From NCBI GenBank assembly GCA_947074335.1, contig CAMTPG010000096.1, positions 1-8,394 of the forward strand: a stretch of 8,394 bases of DNA. Direction: 5' to 3'. Source of the DNA: an uncultured Parabacteroides sp. GTDB lineage: Bacteria > Bacteroidota > Bacteroidia > Bacteroidales > Tannerellaceae. This document shows, piece after piece, positions 1 through 6,119 of this stretch; within the stretch, counting starts at the first letter, position 1, and every line of letters begins with the position of its first letter. Made by a program: the position numbers and the translations under genes. The notes beneath the pieces were generated by a model. The model ran no database searches. It was not told where the DNA came from and saw only the letters and a list, made by a program, of their open reading frames with translations.

Positions 1-885
1 GCCGTGCTGAGTCGCGGATATAAACGCAAAACATCCGGTTTTGTTTTGGCCGATGCTGCCAGTACCAGCCGTCAGATTGGTGATGAGCCGTACCAGATCA
101 AACAAAAATTCCCCGATATTATAGTCGCAGTAGACGCAAGTCGCCGGCATGGCATAGAGCAACTGCTTGCTTTGCCCGAATCGGCGCGTCCGGAGCTTAT
201 TTTACTCGATGATGCCTATCAGCATCGTTATGTACAACCTTCATTCTCGGTTGTACTCACCGATTTCAACCGGCTTTATTACGAAGATAAGCTTCTGCCG
301 ACAGGTCGTTTGCGCGAACCGGCACACGGCATCGAACGCAGTGATGTGGTGATTGTCACCAAATGTCCCGAAGAGATCAAGCCCATTGAGTTTCGGATCA
401 TCGAAGAGAATATGAAATTAAAAGCTCATCAGCAACTCTTTTTCACCCGAATCGGTTATGATGATATACGGCCTGTTTTCCCCGAAGTGGCAAAACCGCG
501 TTCGTTAAACGATCTTGGTAAAGAGGAAGAGGTTTTGATTCTGTCCGGCATCGCTTCTCCCGATCTGTTTGTGAAGGAGATTCGCCGATATACCGATAAG
601 ATTCAGGTGCTTTCATATCCCGATCATCATAATTTCAGTAAATCGGATATACAGCATATTGATGCCCGGTTTCAGGCATTATCCGGGACAGATGCTTTGA
701 TCATCACAACCGAAAAAGATGCAGCCCGGTTGAAAACGGATCCAAAGGTTCCCGGGAGTTGGAAATCGCAACTCTATTATCTGCCGATTGATATCCGTTT
801 TCATGGAAAGCAGGGATTTGATGAATTGATTCAAAAACACATTCATCACTTCAGAAGAAATAACATTTTACGCAATAAACTATGA
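1..885 (+). CDS. lpxK: Tetraacyldisaccharide 4'-kinase (lipid A 4'-kinase), 5'-partial
   Basis: LpxK phosphorylates the 4' position of the lipid A disaccharide precursor at the inner face of the cytoplasmic membrane, using ATP. The reading frame is open from the first base and begins inside the conserved AVLSRGYKRKT stretch that follows the P-loop. The N-terminal membrane anchor and Walker A motif therefore lie outside the window, and the GTG at 4 is an internal valine. Visible family motifs are LLDDAYQHR (about residues 68-75 of the visible part), which holds the conserved DD and QH residues, then YPDHHNFS and TTEKDAARL near the C-terminus. About 294 residues are visible, which fits a family of roughly 320-380. 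Its TGA stop overlaps the thiL start (ATGA), implying cotranscription and possibly coupled translation. The assignment is firm on motifs. Confidence 0.95.
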   Translation, partial: AVLSRGYKRKTSGFVLADAASTSRQIGDEPYQIKQKFPDIIVAVDASRRHGIEQLLALPESARPELILLDDAYQHRYVQPSFSVVLTDFNRLYYEDKLLPTGRLREPAHGIERSDVVIVTKCPEEIKPIEFRIIEENMKLKAHQQLFFTRIGYDDIRPVFPEVAKPRSLNDLGKEEEVLILSGIASPDLFVKEIRRYTDKIQVLSYPDHHNFSKSDIQHIDARFQALSGTDALIITTEKDAARLKTDPKVPGSWKSQLYYLPIDIRFHGKQGFDELIQKHIHHFRRNNILRNKL

Positions 886-1913
886 GCCAGAGAACAGAAA
901 TAGCCGCGTTGGGCGAATTCGGATTGATTCGCCATCTGACCGACCGGTTGGAAATTAAAAACAAAAGTACAGTTGTGGGTGTTGGCGACGATGCCGCTGT
1001 GTTGAACTATGAAAATAAAGAGGTACTGGTTACCACCGATCTGCTGCTTGAAGGCATTCATTTCGATCTGACTTATGTGCCGATGAAACATCTGGGTTAT
1101 AAATCGGCCGTAGTCAACTTTTCGGATATCTATGCCATGAATGGCCGTCCGAAACAGATCACCGTCTCTATCGGTATCTCTAAACGTTTCTCGGTGGAAG
1201 ATCTCGATGATTTTTATGCCGGTCTGAAACTGGCCTGCGATGTGTATGGCGTTGATATTGCCGGCGGCGATACATCGGCATCACTTACCGGCTTGTGCAT
1301 CAGTATTACCTGCATCGGCGAAGGCGAAAAGGGCAAAGTAGTGCTTCGCAGCGGTGCCAAAGATACAGATCTGATCTGTGTTTCGGGTGATCTTGGTGCA
1401 GCTTTTATGGGTTTGCAGCTGCTGGAACGCGAGAAAAAGATCTATAAGGGAGAAAAAGATTTCGAACCCGATTTCTCCGGCAAAGAATATCTGCTGGAGC
1501 GCCAGCTGAAACCCGAAGCCCGCAAAGATATTATCGATGAACTGCAAAAAGCACACATTGTGCCTTCTTCGATGATTGATATCTCGGATGGTTTATCTTC
1601 CGAATTATTGCACATTTCGAAAGAAAGCAATGTGGGATGCCGTATTTTCGAAGACCGGATTCCCGTAGATTATCAGACTGCCATGATGGCCGAGCAATTT
1701 AACATGAATCTGATTACCGCCGCACTCAACGGAGGCGAAGATTATGAATTACTCTTTACCGTTCCGCTTTCCGATTATGATAAAGTGTCTGAAATGAAGG
1801 GCGTTAAAATCATCGGACATATTACCAAACCCGAACTGGGATGTTATCTGGAAGGTCGCGATGGCGGTGAAATCGAGCTAAAAGCGCAAGGCTGGAATTC
1901 ATTAAATGAATAA
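882..1913 (+). CDS. thiL: Thiamine-monophosphate kinase
   Basis: ThiL catalyses the last step of thiamine diphosphate synthesis, the ATP-dependent phosphorylation of thiamine phosphate, in the cytoplasm. The 343-residue protein shows the PurM/ThiL-fold signatures in order: VGVGDDAAVL (32-41, metal/ATP-binding aspartates), TTDLLLEGIHFD (51-62), SDIYAMNGRP (81-90), AGGDTSAS (127-134), SGDLGAAFMGLQLL (168-181), MIDISDGLSSEL (231-242) and NGGEDYELLF (283-292). It is slightly longer than typical proteobacterial ThiL because of a charged segment at about 184-208 (REKKIYKGEKDFEPDFSG). The ATG overlaps the lpxK stop and no Shine-Dalgarno sequence is evident. No TPP-riboswitch-like element is visible, as expected for a gene embedded in an operon. 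No clear terminator separates it from the tRNA gene 75 bp downstream. Confidence 0.97.
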   Translation: MSQRTEIAALGEFGLIRHLTDRLEIKNKSTVVGVGDDAAVLNYENKEVLVTTDLLLEGIHFDLTYVPMKHLGYKSAVVNFSDIYAMNGRPKQITVSIGISKRFSVEDLDDFYAGLKLACDVYGVDIAGGDTSASLTGLCISITCIGEGEKGKVVLRSGAKDTDLICVSGDLGAAFMGLQLLEREKKIYKGEKDFEPDFSGKEYLLERQLKPEARKDIIDELQKAHIVPSSMIDISDGLSSELLHISKESNVGCRIFEDRIPVDYQTAMMAEQFNMNLITAALNGGEDYELLFTVPLSDYDKVSEMKGVKIIGHITKPELGCYLEGRDGGEIELKAQGWNSLNE

Positions 1914-1939
1914 AATATTCAGAAAAATGCTGCTACCTC

Positions 1940-1969
1940 TTGCATATTAAAGAAAAGTCTGTATCTTTG
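1940..1969 (+). promoter_or_regulatory. Bacteroidota-type promoter of tRNA-Phe
   Basis: TTG at 1940-1942 and TATCTTTG at 1962-1969 are separated by 19 bp, matching the Bacteroidota housekeeping promoter (TTG near -33, TAnnTTTG near -7). The predicted transcription start falls around 1975-1978, about 12 bp before the tRNA. The element starts 27 bp after the thiL stop, so the tRNA need not depend on the lpxK-thiL transcript. Confidence 0.85.
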
Positions 1970-1988
1970 CACCCGTATTCAAAACGAT

Positions 1989-2061
1989 GGTGCCATAGCT
2001 CAGTTGGTAGAGCAAAGGACTGAAAATCCTTGTGTCCCCGGTTCGATTCCTGGTGGCACCA
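1989..2061 (+). tRNA. tRNA-Phe (anticodon GAA)
   Basis: The cloverleaf can be drawn completely. The acceptor arm GGTGCCA (1989-1995) pairs with TGGCACC (2054-2060), and the D-stem is GCTC/GAGC around AGTTGGTA. The anticodon stem AAGGA/TCCTT flanks the loop CTGAAAA, with anticodon GAA at 2022-2024. The variable loop is GTGTC, and the T-stem CCCGG/CCTGG encloses TTCGATT. The discriminator base is A at 2061. The genomic sequence continues CTTTTT, so the 3' CCA end is not encoded and must be added after transcription. All stems are perfectly paired apart from one G-T pair in the T-stem, so the gene looks intact. Confidence 0.97.
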
Positions 2062-2077
2062 CTTTTTAAAGAACATG

Positions 2078-2112
2078 AAATCCCTGATAATTTATTTATC
2101 AGGGATTTTTTT
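2078..2112 (+). terminator. Rho-independent terminator of tRNA-Phe
   Basis: A perfect 13-bp stem pairs 2078-2090 (AAATCCCTGATAA) with 2096-2108 around a 5-nt loop. The 3' side of the stem runs into seven consecutive T residues (2106-2112). It lies 16 bp past the tRNA and is a textbook intrinsic terminator. Confidence 0.92.
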
Positions 2113-2157
2113 GTATCTGATATCGATGGAATCGTGGTTTTGCGATGAACAAAATAA

Positions 2158-2187
2158 AGCCCCGGATTTTCGTAAAAGTCCGGGGCT
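2158..2187. terminator. GC-rich hairpin, probable bidirectional or backup terminator
   Basis: AGCCCCGGA (2158-2166) pairs perfectly with TCCGGGGCT (2179-2187). Inside it TTTT pairs with AAAA, leaving a one-base bulge and a 3-nt loop. On the + strand it is followed by CTTT and on the - strand by TTATTTTG, so neither tail is an ideal T-run. It sits between convergent transcription units (the tRNA from the left, the oxidoreductase gene from the right), where a shared terminator is expected. Confidence 0.65.
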
Positions 2188-2234
2188 CTTTGGATAAAAC
2201 TTAACTATATTTAATTGAACACAACGTTAAAAAT

Positions 2235-2251
2235 GATTCCCTCATGGAATC
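2235..2251 (-). terminator. Possible terminator of the Gfo/Idh oxidoreductase gene
   Basis: GATTCC (2235-2240) and GGAATC (2246-2251) form a 6-bp stem with a 5-nt loop. Read on the - strand the stem is followed by ATTTTTAA. It begins about 50 bp after the stop codon at 2301. The stem is short and moderately weak, so the stronger hairpin at 2158-2187 may share the task. The rest of 2113-2300 is A/T-rich, and I see no gene in it. Confidence 0.5.
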
Positions 2252-2300
2252 TCTGATTGATTGTAAATTAGTAATACATTAATAATAAAATAATAATTCT

Positions 2301-3377
2301 TTATTGGCGTTGCTGTAACAGGCCATAGCCGTTCTTCATGGTTCTTCTTCTTTCACGGATTTTCTCTAACGTATCCAGTTCTCCGATTGCCGGCAGTGCA
2401 TTTTGTCGGGCATTTTCGAGGAATTTCCAGGCATATTCCGAAGAGATCGCCGCATCACGTAATGCAGGCAGATCCGGATGTCTGATACCGGATTCAATAG
2501 AATCGGCAAAGAGATCGCATAAGCGGTCAATATTTTTGCCACCAAACGGGCGCTCTTCGCGAATGGTTTCATTAACGCCGCGTAATTCTACCACAGCTGT
2601 TTTGAAATCATGTGTCATGCGGGCAATCCCTTTGGTTCCGATGATGTCAATGTACGAATTGTGTGTCTGATCTTTCGACAGCTGACCATAAACATGTCCC
2701 TGCGTGATATCAAAAACCACACCGTTTTCGAATGTGCCGTGGCATTGTAAAAACCAGGGGTCTTTGTAATTCCACATCCGCACGGCCTGGGCATTCCAGG
2801 TTTTAAAATCTGCGCCGGCATACCATTTGGTAATATCCACATAATGCATGCCGCAATCATGAAACGACGGACCTTCATATTCATGTCCTTCGCCGGGCGC
2901 CAGACCGGGCGTAAGATGACAAACCCGTATAATGGCCAGTTCGCCGATTTCTCCCTTTTCAATAAACGATTTGATACGTTTATGATACCAGGAATTTCGC
3001 AGATAAAGATTCACGGTAGAGAATAGTTTCGAATTTTCGGCAGCAATTACGGCATCCCATTCGCCACAAATGGAATCGGCTATCGGTTTTTCCGAGATCA
3101 CATGTTTTCCCAGACTCAATGCCTTTTCTATTTGTTCTTTTCTGGAATTGGCCAGTGCAAATAAGCCCACTACCTGAACCGATTTATCGTTAAATATTTC
3201 CCGTTCGTCGCTTACCACTTTCGAGGCAGGCGAAAGCTGACGGGCCAGTTCGCGTGTGGCAGGATTTGTATCACATATATATGCAATTTCCCAGCGGCCG
3301 CTTTTCTGCATTTCGCTCAGGTAGAATCGTCCCATTCTTCCGAGACCTATAAGTCCAACTTTAATTAATGCGCTCAT
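2301..3377 (-). CDS. Gfo/Idh/MocA-family NAD(P)-dependent oxidoreductase
   Basis: This is a cytoplasmic dehydrogenase of the glucose-fructose oxidoreductase/inositol dehydrogenase family, which oxidises or reduces sugars, inositols and related polyols. The 358-residue protein begins with a Rossmann dinucleotide fold: GLIGLGRMG (8-16) and an aspartate at the end of the second strand (AYICDTNP, D36), which suggests NAD rather than NADP preference. The family lysine motif EKP is at 96-98. The catalytic-type motif CGMHYVDITKW follows (H178, D181), then the C-terminal alpha/beta domain. ATG at 3377 is preferred over an in-frame GTG two codons upstream; neither has a clear ribosome-binding site. 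The gene lies 239 bp downstream of the membrane HTH regulator in the same direction, with no Bacteroidota-type promoter visible between them. Substrate cannot be assigned. No sugar-uptake or hydrolase genes accompany it, which is unusual for this family in Bacteroidota. Confidence 0.88.
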   Translation of the reverse strand: MSALIKVGLIGLGRMGRFYLSEMQKSGRWEIAYICDTNPATRELARQLSPASKVVSDEREIFNDKSVQVVGLFALANSRKEQIEKALSLGKHVISEKPIADSICGEWDAVIAAENSKLFSTVNLYLRNSWYHKRIKSFIEKGEIGELAIIRVCHLTPGLAPGEGHEYEGPSFHDCGMHYVDITKWYAGADFKTWNAQAVRMWNYKDPWFLQCHGTFENGVVFDITQGHVYGQLSKDQTHNSYIDIIGTKGIARMTHDFKTAVVELRGVNETIREERPFGGKNIDRLCDLFADSIESGIRHPDLPALRDAAISSEYAWKFLENARQNALPAIGELDTLEKIRERRRTMKNGYGLLQQRQ

Positions 3378-3616
3378 ATTCACAAATGATTAGAGGTTAA
3401 ATAACAATTGGAACTGTATGGAAAATGTAGATATAGAAATCTTACGGATTTATTAAAAACATTTCCTCGTGTTCTCTGATCGTAAAACTAACGGGAAAAA
3501 ATGTTCCTTTTAAAGTTATATGTGCGAATGTAGACGGATATGAATGCTAAATAACAGTAAAACAGTACGATATGTAAAAATAAGGAATTTAAAATGTAGA
3601 TGATTTAGAATGATTA

Positions 3617-5272
3617 TCAGGCCTGATTCTTATTAATTGTTCCGATTTTCATCACTTTCTCTTCGAATTCTCCACGGTTCGAAGCACATTTGTTTCTCAT
3701 TTTTGTGCGGTAGTTATAAATTGTGCTCATGGAGCAGCGCAGAAAACGTGCAATCTTAACGCTGTCGGTAATGCCGAGACGAAGCAGCGCATAAATACGA
3801 AGCTCTTTATTGAGTAAATCATCAGATTTCAATACGATTTGTTCGTCTTCGGCAAGCAGTGCATTAAAATCGGTGACAAAGGTAGGATAAAGATTTAAGA
3901 AAATGCTATCAAAGTGTTTATATAATTCTTCCAGTTCGGTCTCCATATCGGTAGTCGATTTCAGCCGTTTAATCAGCTCCTCGAATTGTCGGTTGATGCC
4001 CAGTTTCTGCAGCGACTTCCGGTAATCTTCCATTTTGTCAATGTAGGTGGAGCATACATTAAAGAACTGCGCAATATATTGTTCTTTCATATCATTCGAT
4101 ATGAGCAGCAATTCATTTTTATCATGTAATTCGGTATTTAGCTCCAGCAGTTTACTATTCGATTCGGATAATTCCTCTTTTACAACAGCCAGTTTCTTCA
4201 TCTGTTTATAAATATAGACTACCAGCAAAACCAGAAAAATAGTGAGTACACTGATCAAAATGAGAAAAATCTTCAAAATAGAATTCATTTTCGCCTTCTG
4301 TTTCTGATATGCCACATTGATAATGGAATAAAATTCGGACATTTCAGTAGTTCGAAACTGCACACCCGAGAATACGGCATCTTCGATAGCCGATTGTGTA
4401 TACTGAAAGGCTTTGGCCAGATCGCCATTATTGTAAGAAATCAAAGCCAATTCCTGGCAGGATGCATTTTCTTTGATGGCATTCTGTATATCTGTAATGG
4501 CCGAAAGCGTATAATAGGTTTTTTCCAGTTCGGGATTCTTTTTATAGCGATATATGATGGCCAGATAATGGGTAATGATGGCATAGTCGGGCGAATCGGG
4601 TTCGGCCTTTTCCAGCAATTTGAAACTGAACTGTTCGGCCGCATCAATATCGCCCTGTTCAATCAGTTCGTACGATTTATTCATACCATATCGGATACTT
4701 TCAGGATCCAGACAACTCATCAGCGAATCGCGATATTGCAACAGCAACTCTCTGTATTTCCCTCCGGTTTTGCTCGATGATGCATAATGCGAATAAAAGC
4801 GTAAACAGACATCATAATAATCGAGCAATAATTTTTCGGGCAAATCCTGTGCCTGAATACGTTTCAGAATCTGTTCGGATTCGCGAAATTTGCCGGAATA
4901 GGAGTAAAGCCCGGCCAGATCAATTTCCGATTTATAAATTAAGGCAGAATCATTCAGCAGATCGGCAATTTCCACATTTCGCTCGGCATAAAAAATGGCC
5001 GAGTCGAGAATGAATTTGGTATATTCATTATAAAGCTTTTGATTTATTTCGAACTCATACATCAACGAGGCATCCTGTTTGCGGAGCAGATTTTTCAGGC
5101 TGTTGATTTGTTGTTCTTTTAAAGCAGAATAGTGGTCTTTGTTAACAATCATCTGATCGAGTTTGGCTGATAATGTTTTCAAATCCTGTTTGGCCGCCAG
5201 CTCACCGGACAGCAGACAAAACAGAAGCAAAATGAAACTTACAGGGTTATAACTCGTATTTCTCAGATTCAT
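3617..5272 (-). CDS. DUF6377-like transmembrane TPR/helix-turn-helix regulator
   Basis: This 551-residue protein looks like a one-component membrane regulator. Counting from ATG 5272, residues 1-27 form a signal peptide (positively charged N-region, core FILLLFCLLSG, LAA before K28). Residues 28 to about 325 are helical and TPR-like, probably periplasmic. Residues 331-355 are one membrane helix (ILKIFLILISVLTIFLVLLVV) followed by KQMKK, which fits a cytoplasmic C-terminus. Residues 359-393 are a likely coiled coil (VKEELSESNSKLLELN). The C-terminus at about 490-526 is a LuxR/sigma-like helix-turn-helix: ELRIYALLRLGITDSVKIA then RFLRCSMSTIYNYRTKMRNK. The open frame extends 27 codons further to 5353, but the putative promoter lies inside that extension and the signal peptide begins at 5272, so the shorter form is chosen. 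The ligand and target genes are unknown. The family name is from memory of similar Bacteroidota proteins. Confidence 0.85.
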   Translation of the reverse strand: MNLRNTSYNPVSFILLLFCLLSGELAAKQDLKTLSAKLDQMIVNKDHYSALKEQQINSLKNLLRKQDASLMYEFEINQKLYNEYTKFILDSAIFYAERNVEIADLLNDSALIYKSEIDLAGLYSYSGKFRESEQILKRIQAQDLPEKLLLDYYDVCLRFYSHYASSSKTGGKYRELLLQYRDSLMSCLDPESIRYGMNKSYELIEQGDIDAAEQFSFKLLEKAEPDSPDYAIITHYLAIIYRYKKNPELEKTYYTLSAITDIQNAIKENASCQELALISYNNGDLAKAFQYTQSAIEDAVFSGVQFRTTEMSEFYSIINVAYQKQKAKMNSILKIFLILISVLTIFLVLLVVYIYKQMKKLAVVKEELSESNSKLLELNTELHDKNELLLISNDMKEQYIAQFFNVCSTYIDKMEDYRKSLQKLGINRQFEELIKRLKSTTDMETELEELYKHFDSIFLNLYPTFVTDFNALLAEDEQIVLKSDDLLNKELRIYALLRLGITDSVKIARFLRCSMSTIYNYRTKMRNKCASNRGEFEEKVMKIGTINKNQA

Positions 5273-5309
5273 GGCAGCAGAGTTTTTATCAATATCTCTT
5301 TCAGAATTC

Positions 5310-5317
5310 CAAAAATA
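5310..5317 (-). promoter_or_regulatory. -7 element upstream of the TPR/HTH regulator
   Basis: On the - strand the sequence reads TATTTTTG, matching TAnnTTTG, 37 nt upstream of the chosen ATG. No good TTG lies at the expected -33 distance, so this is a weaker promoter call, possibly one that needs an activator. Confidence 0.5.
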
Positions 5318-5367
5318 AAGAATTATGTTGAATAAACCGATCATTTGCTGCAATTAATTCTGCTTGA

Positions 5368-5760
5368 TTAACCGGCCACAAGTTCGATGCGATTGCCTTC
5401 GGGATCTAAAATCACACTTTCGTAATAGCCGTCGCCGCTGGTGCGCGGTTCGCCGGCAATCGTAAACCCGTCGGTTCTGAAGCGTCGGGTTAATGCATCT
5501 ACCGCATCGCGCCCGTCGAGTGCAATGGCCAGATGCGTTAATCCCAAAAAGCTTCCCTGTTCTTCGAAAAGTGCCGTGATGTCGGGACGATGCATCAGCT
5601 CGATGCGACAACCGCCCTGTTTGAAGCGGATAAAATAAGAGGTAAACTGATTTTTCGGATTACAATACAGTGCATTACTCTCTGTATCGAAATAGGTTAA
5701 GTAAAAGTCACGCATCTTTTCGAGATCCGTTACCCAGATGGCGATGTGATCGATTTTCAT
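5368..5760 (-). CDS. VOC-family (glyoxalase/dioxygenase-fold) metalloprotein
   Basis: This 130-residue protein is a complete two-module vicinal-oxygen-chelate domain. The four expected metal ligands of glyoxalase I-type enzymes are present: H5 (KIDHIAIWV), E54 (CRIELMH), H76 (GLTHLAIAL) and E126 (PEGNRIELV). That makes a metal-dependent enzyme likely, for example a lyase or isomerase acting on a small oxygenated or thiol adduct. The family is too broad to name the substrate. The frame stays open to 6024, but those 88 extra codons cover a strong promoter and an unrelated repeat cluster, so ATG 5760 is chosen. It is 95 bp upstream of the regulator gene, which has its own -7 element, so the two need not form an operon. 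Confidence 0.9.
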   Translation of the reverse strand: MKIDHIAIWVTDLEKMRDFYLTYFDTESNALYCNPKNQFTSYFIRFKQGGCRIELMHRPDITALFEEQGSFLGLTHLAIALDGRDAVDALTRRFRTDGFTIAGEPRTSGDGYYESVILDPEGNRIELVAG

Positions 5761-5790
5761 GCTGTTGTAATTATCATAATTATCCGTGTT

Positions 5791-5820
5791 CAAAGATAAT
5801 CGAAAACTTATTCCTGCCAA
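5791..5820 (-). promoter_or_regulatory. Bacteroidota-type promoter of the VOC gene
   Basis: Read on the - strand, TTG (5820-5818) and TATCTTTG (5798-5791) are separated by exactly 19 bp, the same arrangement and -7 sequence as the tRNA-Phe promoter in this window. The -7 element ends 30 nt before ATG 5760, giving a leader of roughly 20-25 nt. This fixes the start codon. Confidence 0.85.
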
Positions 5821-5880
5821 TTGATGAAGATCAATTCTGCTTACTGTTTCTGTTTTAACGCAGCCGTGCGTTTGTCGCCG

Positions 5881-5946
5881 GATGCCGATGCCCTGCTTGT
5901 TTGATGCCCGTGTCCTGTCTTTTTGATGCCTGTGCACTGCAAACAC
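5881..5946. repeat. Three imperfect 22-bp direct repeats (GATGCC repeats)
   Basis: Units begin with GATGCC at 5881, 5903 and 5925. They share a pattern close to GATGCCcgTGcCCTGcttgTTT, the third unit diverging in its last six bases where the next repeat family begins. An extra GATGCC occurs at 5887. The stretch is richer in G+C than its A/T-rich surroundings. It lies upstream of the VOC promoter and is not part of a convincing gene. Confidence 0.65.
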
Positions 5947-6031
5947 ATTGTACAACAAGTTGCCCTTTCCCTGTACAACAAAACAAAAACACATTGTACA
6001 ACATGCAGGCAACTTGTTGTACAATGTGTTT
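5941..6031. repeat. 24-bp perfect inverted repeat with iterated TTGTACAA palindromes
   Basis: Bases 5941-5964 are the exact reverse complement of 6008-6031, with 43 bp between. The spacer holds a third 17-bp copy of the arm (5987-6003) and a diverged copy around 5971-5980. The palindromic core TTGTACAA (CTGTACAA in the second) begins at 5948, 5971, 5994 and 6017, exactly 23 bp apart. Two alternative hairpins compete for the 6015-6031 arm: 24 bp with 5941-5964, or 17 bp with an 11-nt loop with 5987-6003. Together with the 22-bp repeats this accounts for most of the 359-bp gap at 5761-6119, in which I see no gene. Confidence 0.85.
5976..6031 (-). terminator. Probable terminator of the alcohol dehydrogenase transcript
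   Basis: Read on the - strand, the arm at 6031-6015 pairs perfectly over 17 bp with 6003-5987 around an 11-nt loop. The stem is followed by TTGTTTTGTTG, a T-rich tail interrupted by G. It lies about 90 bp past the dehydrogenase stop at 6120, and no better terminator is visible closer. It is built from the inverted-repeat cluster, so termination may be a secondary use of a repeat element. Confidence 0.5.
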
Positions 6032-6119
6032 ATAGTTCTTTCCCATCCCGCAGGCAGTAGATGGCGGTGTTTTGTTTAGCACATAAGCATCCCGAAATCA
6101 AACGGCCTCCGGTCGCTGC

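Noticed and set aside
1989..2061. tRNA-Phe as an integration (att) site of a mobile element
   Set aside because: No integrase gene and no second copy of the tRNA 3' end are present in the window, and ordinary terminators follow.
3378..3616. Promoter for the Gfo/Idh gene in the A/T-rich gap
   Set aside because: No TAnnTTTG at a sensible distance from ATG 3377 on the - strand; the nearest look-alike (TAGTTTTA) lacks the final G and a TTG partner.
4394..4780. 128-codon open frame on the + strand opposite the TPR/HTH gene
   Set aside because: It is antisense to a clearly coding region, with no recognisable fold and no promoter.
5761..6024. N-terminal extension of the VOC protein, or a small cysteine-rich protein on the - strand
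   Set aside because: The stretch covers the VOC promoter and the repeat cluster, and its translation is low-complexity and unlike any VOC N-terminus.
5941..6031. Invertible (phase-variable) promoter flanked by inverted repeats
   Set aside because: The segment between the arms is only 43 bp and contains no TAnnTTTG element in either orientation, and no invertase gene is in the window.
5881..6031. CRISPR array
   Set aside because: Repeats abut without unique spacers of regular size, are imperfect, and no cas gene is nearby.
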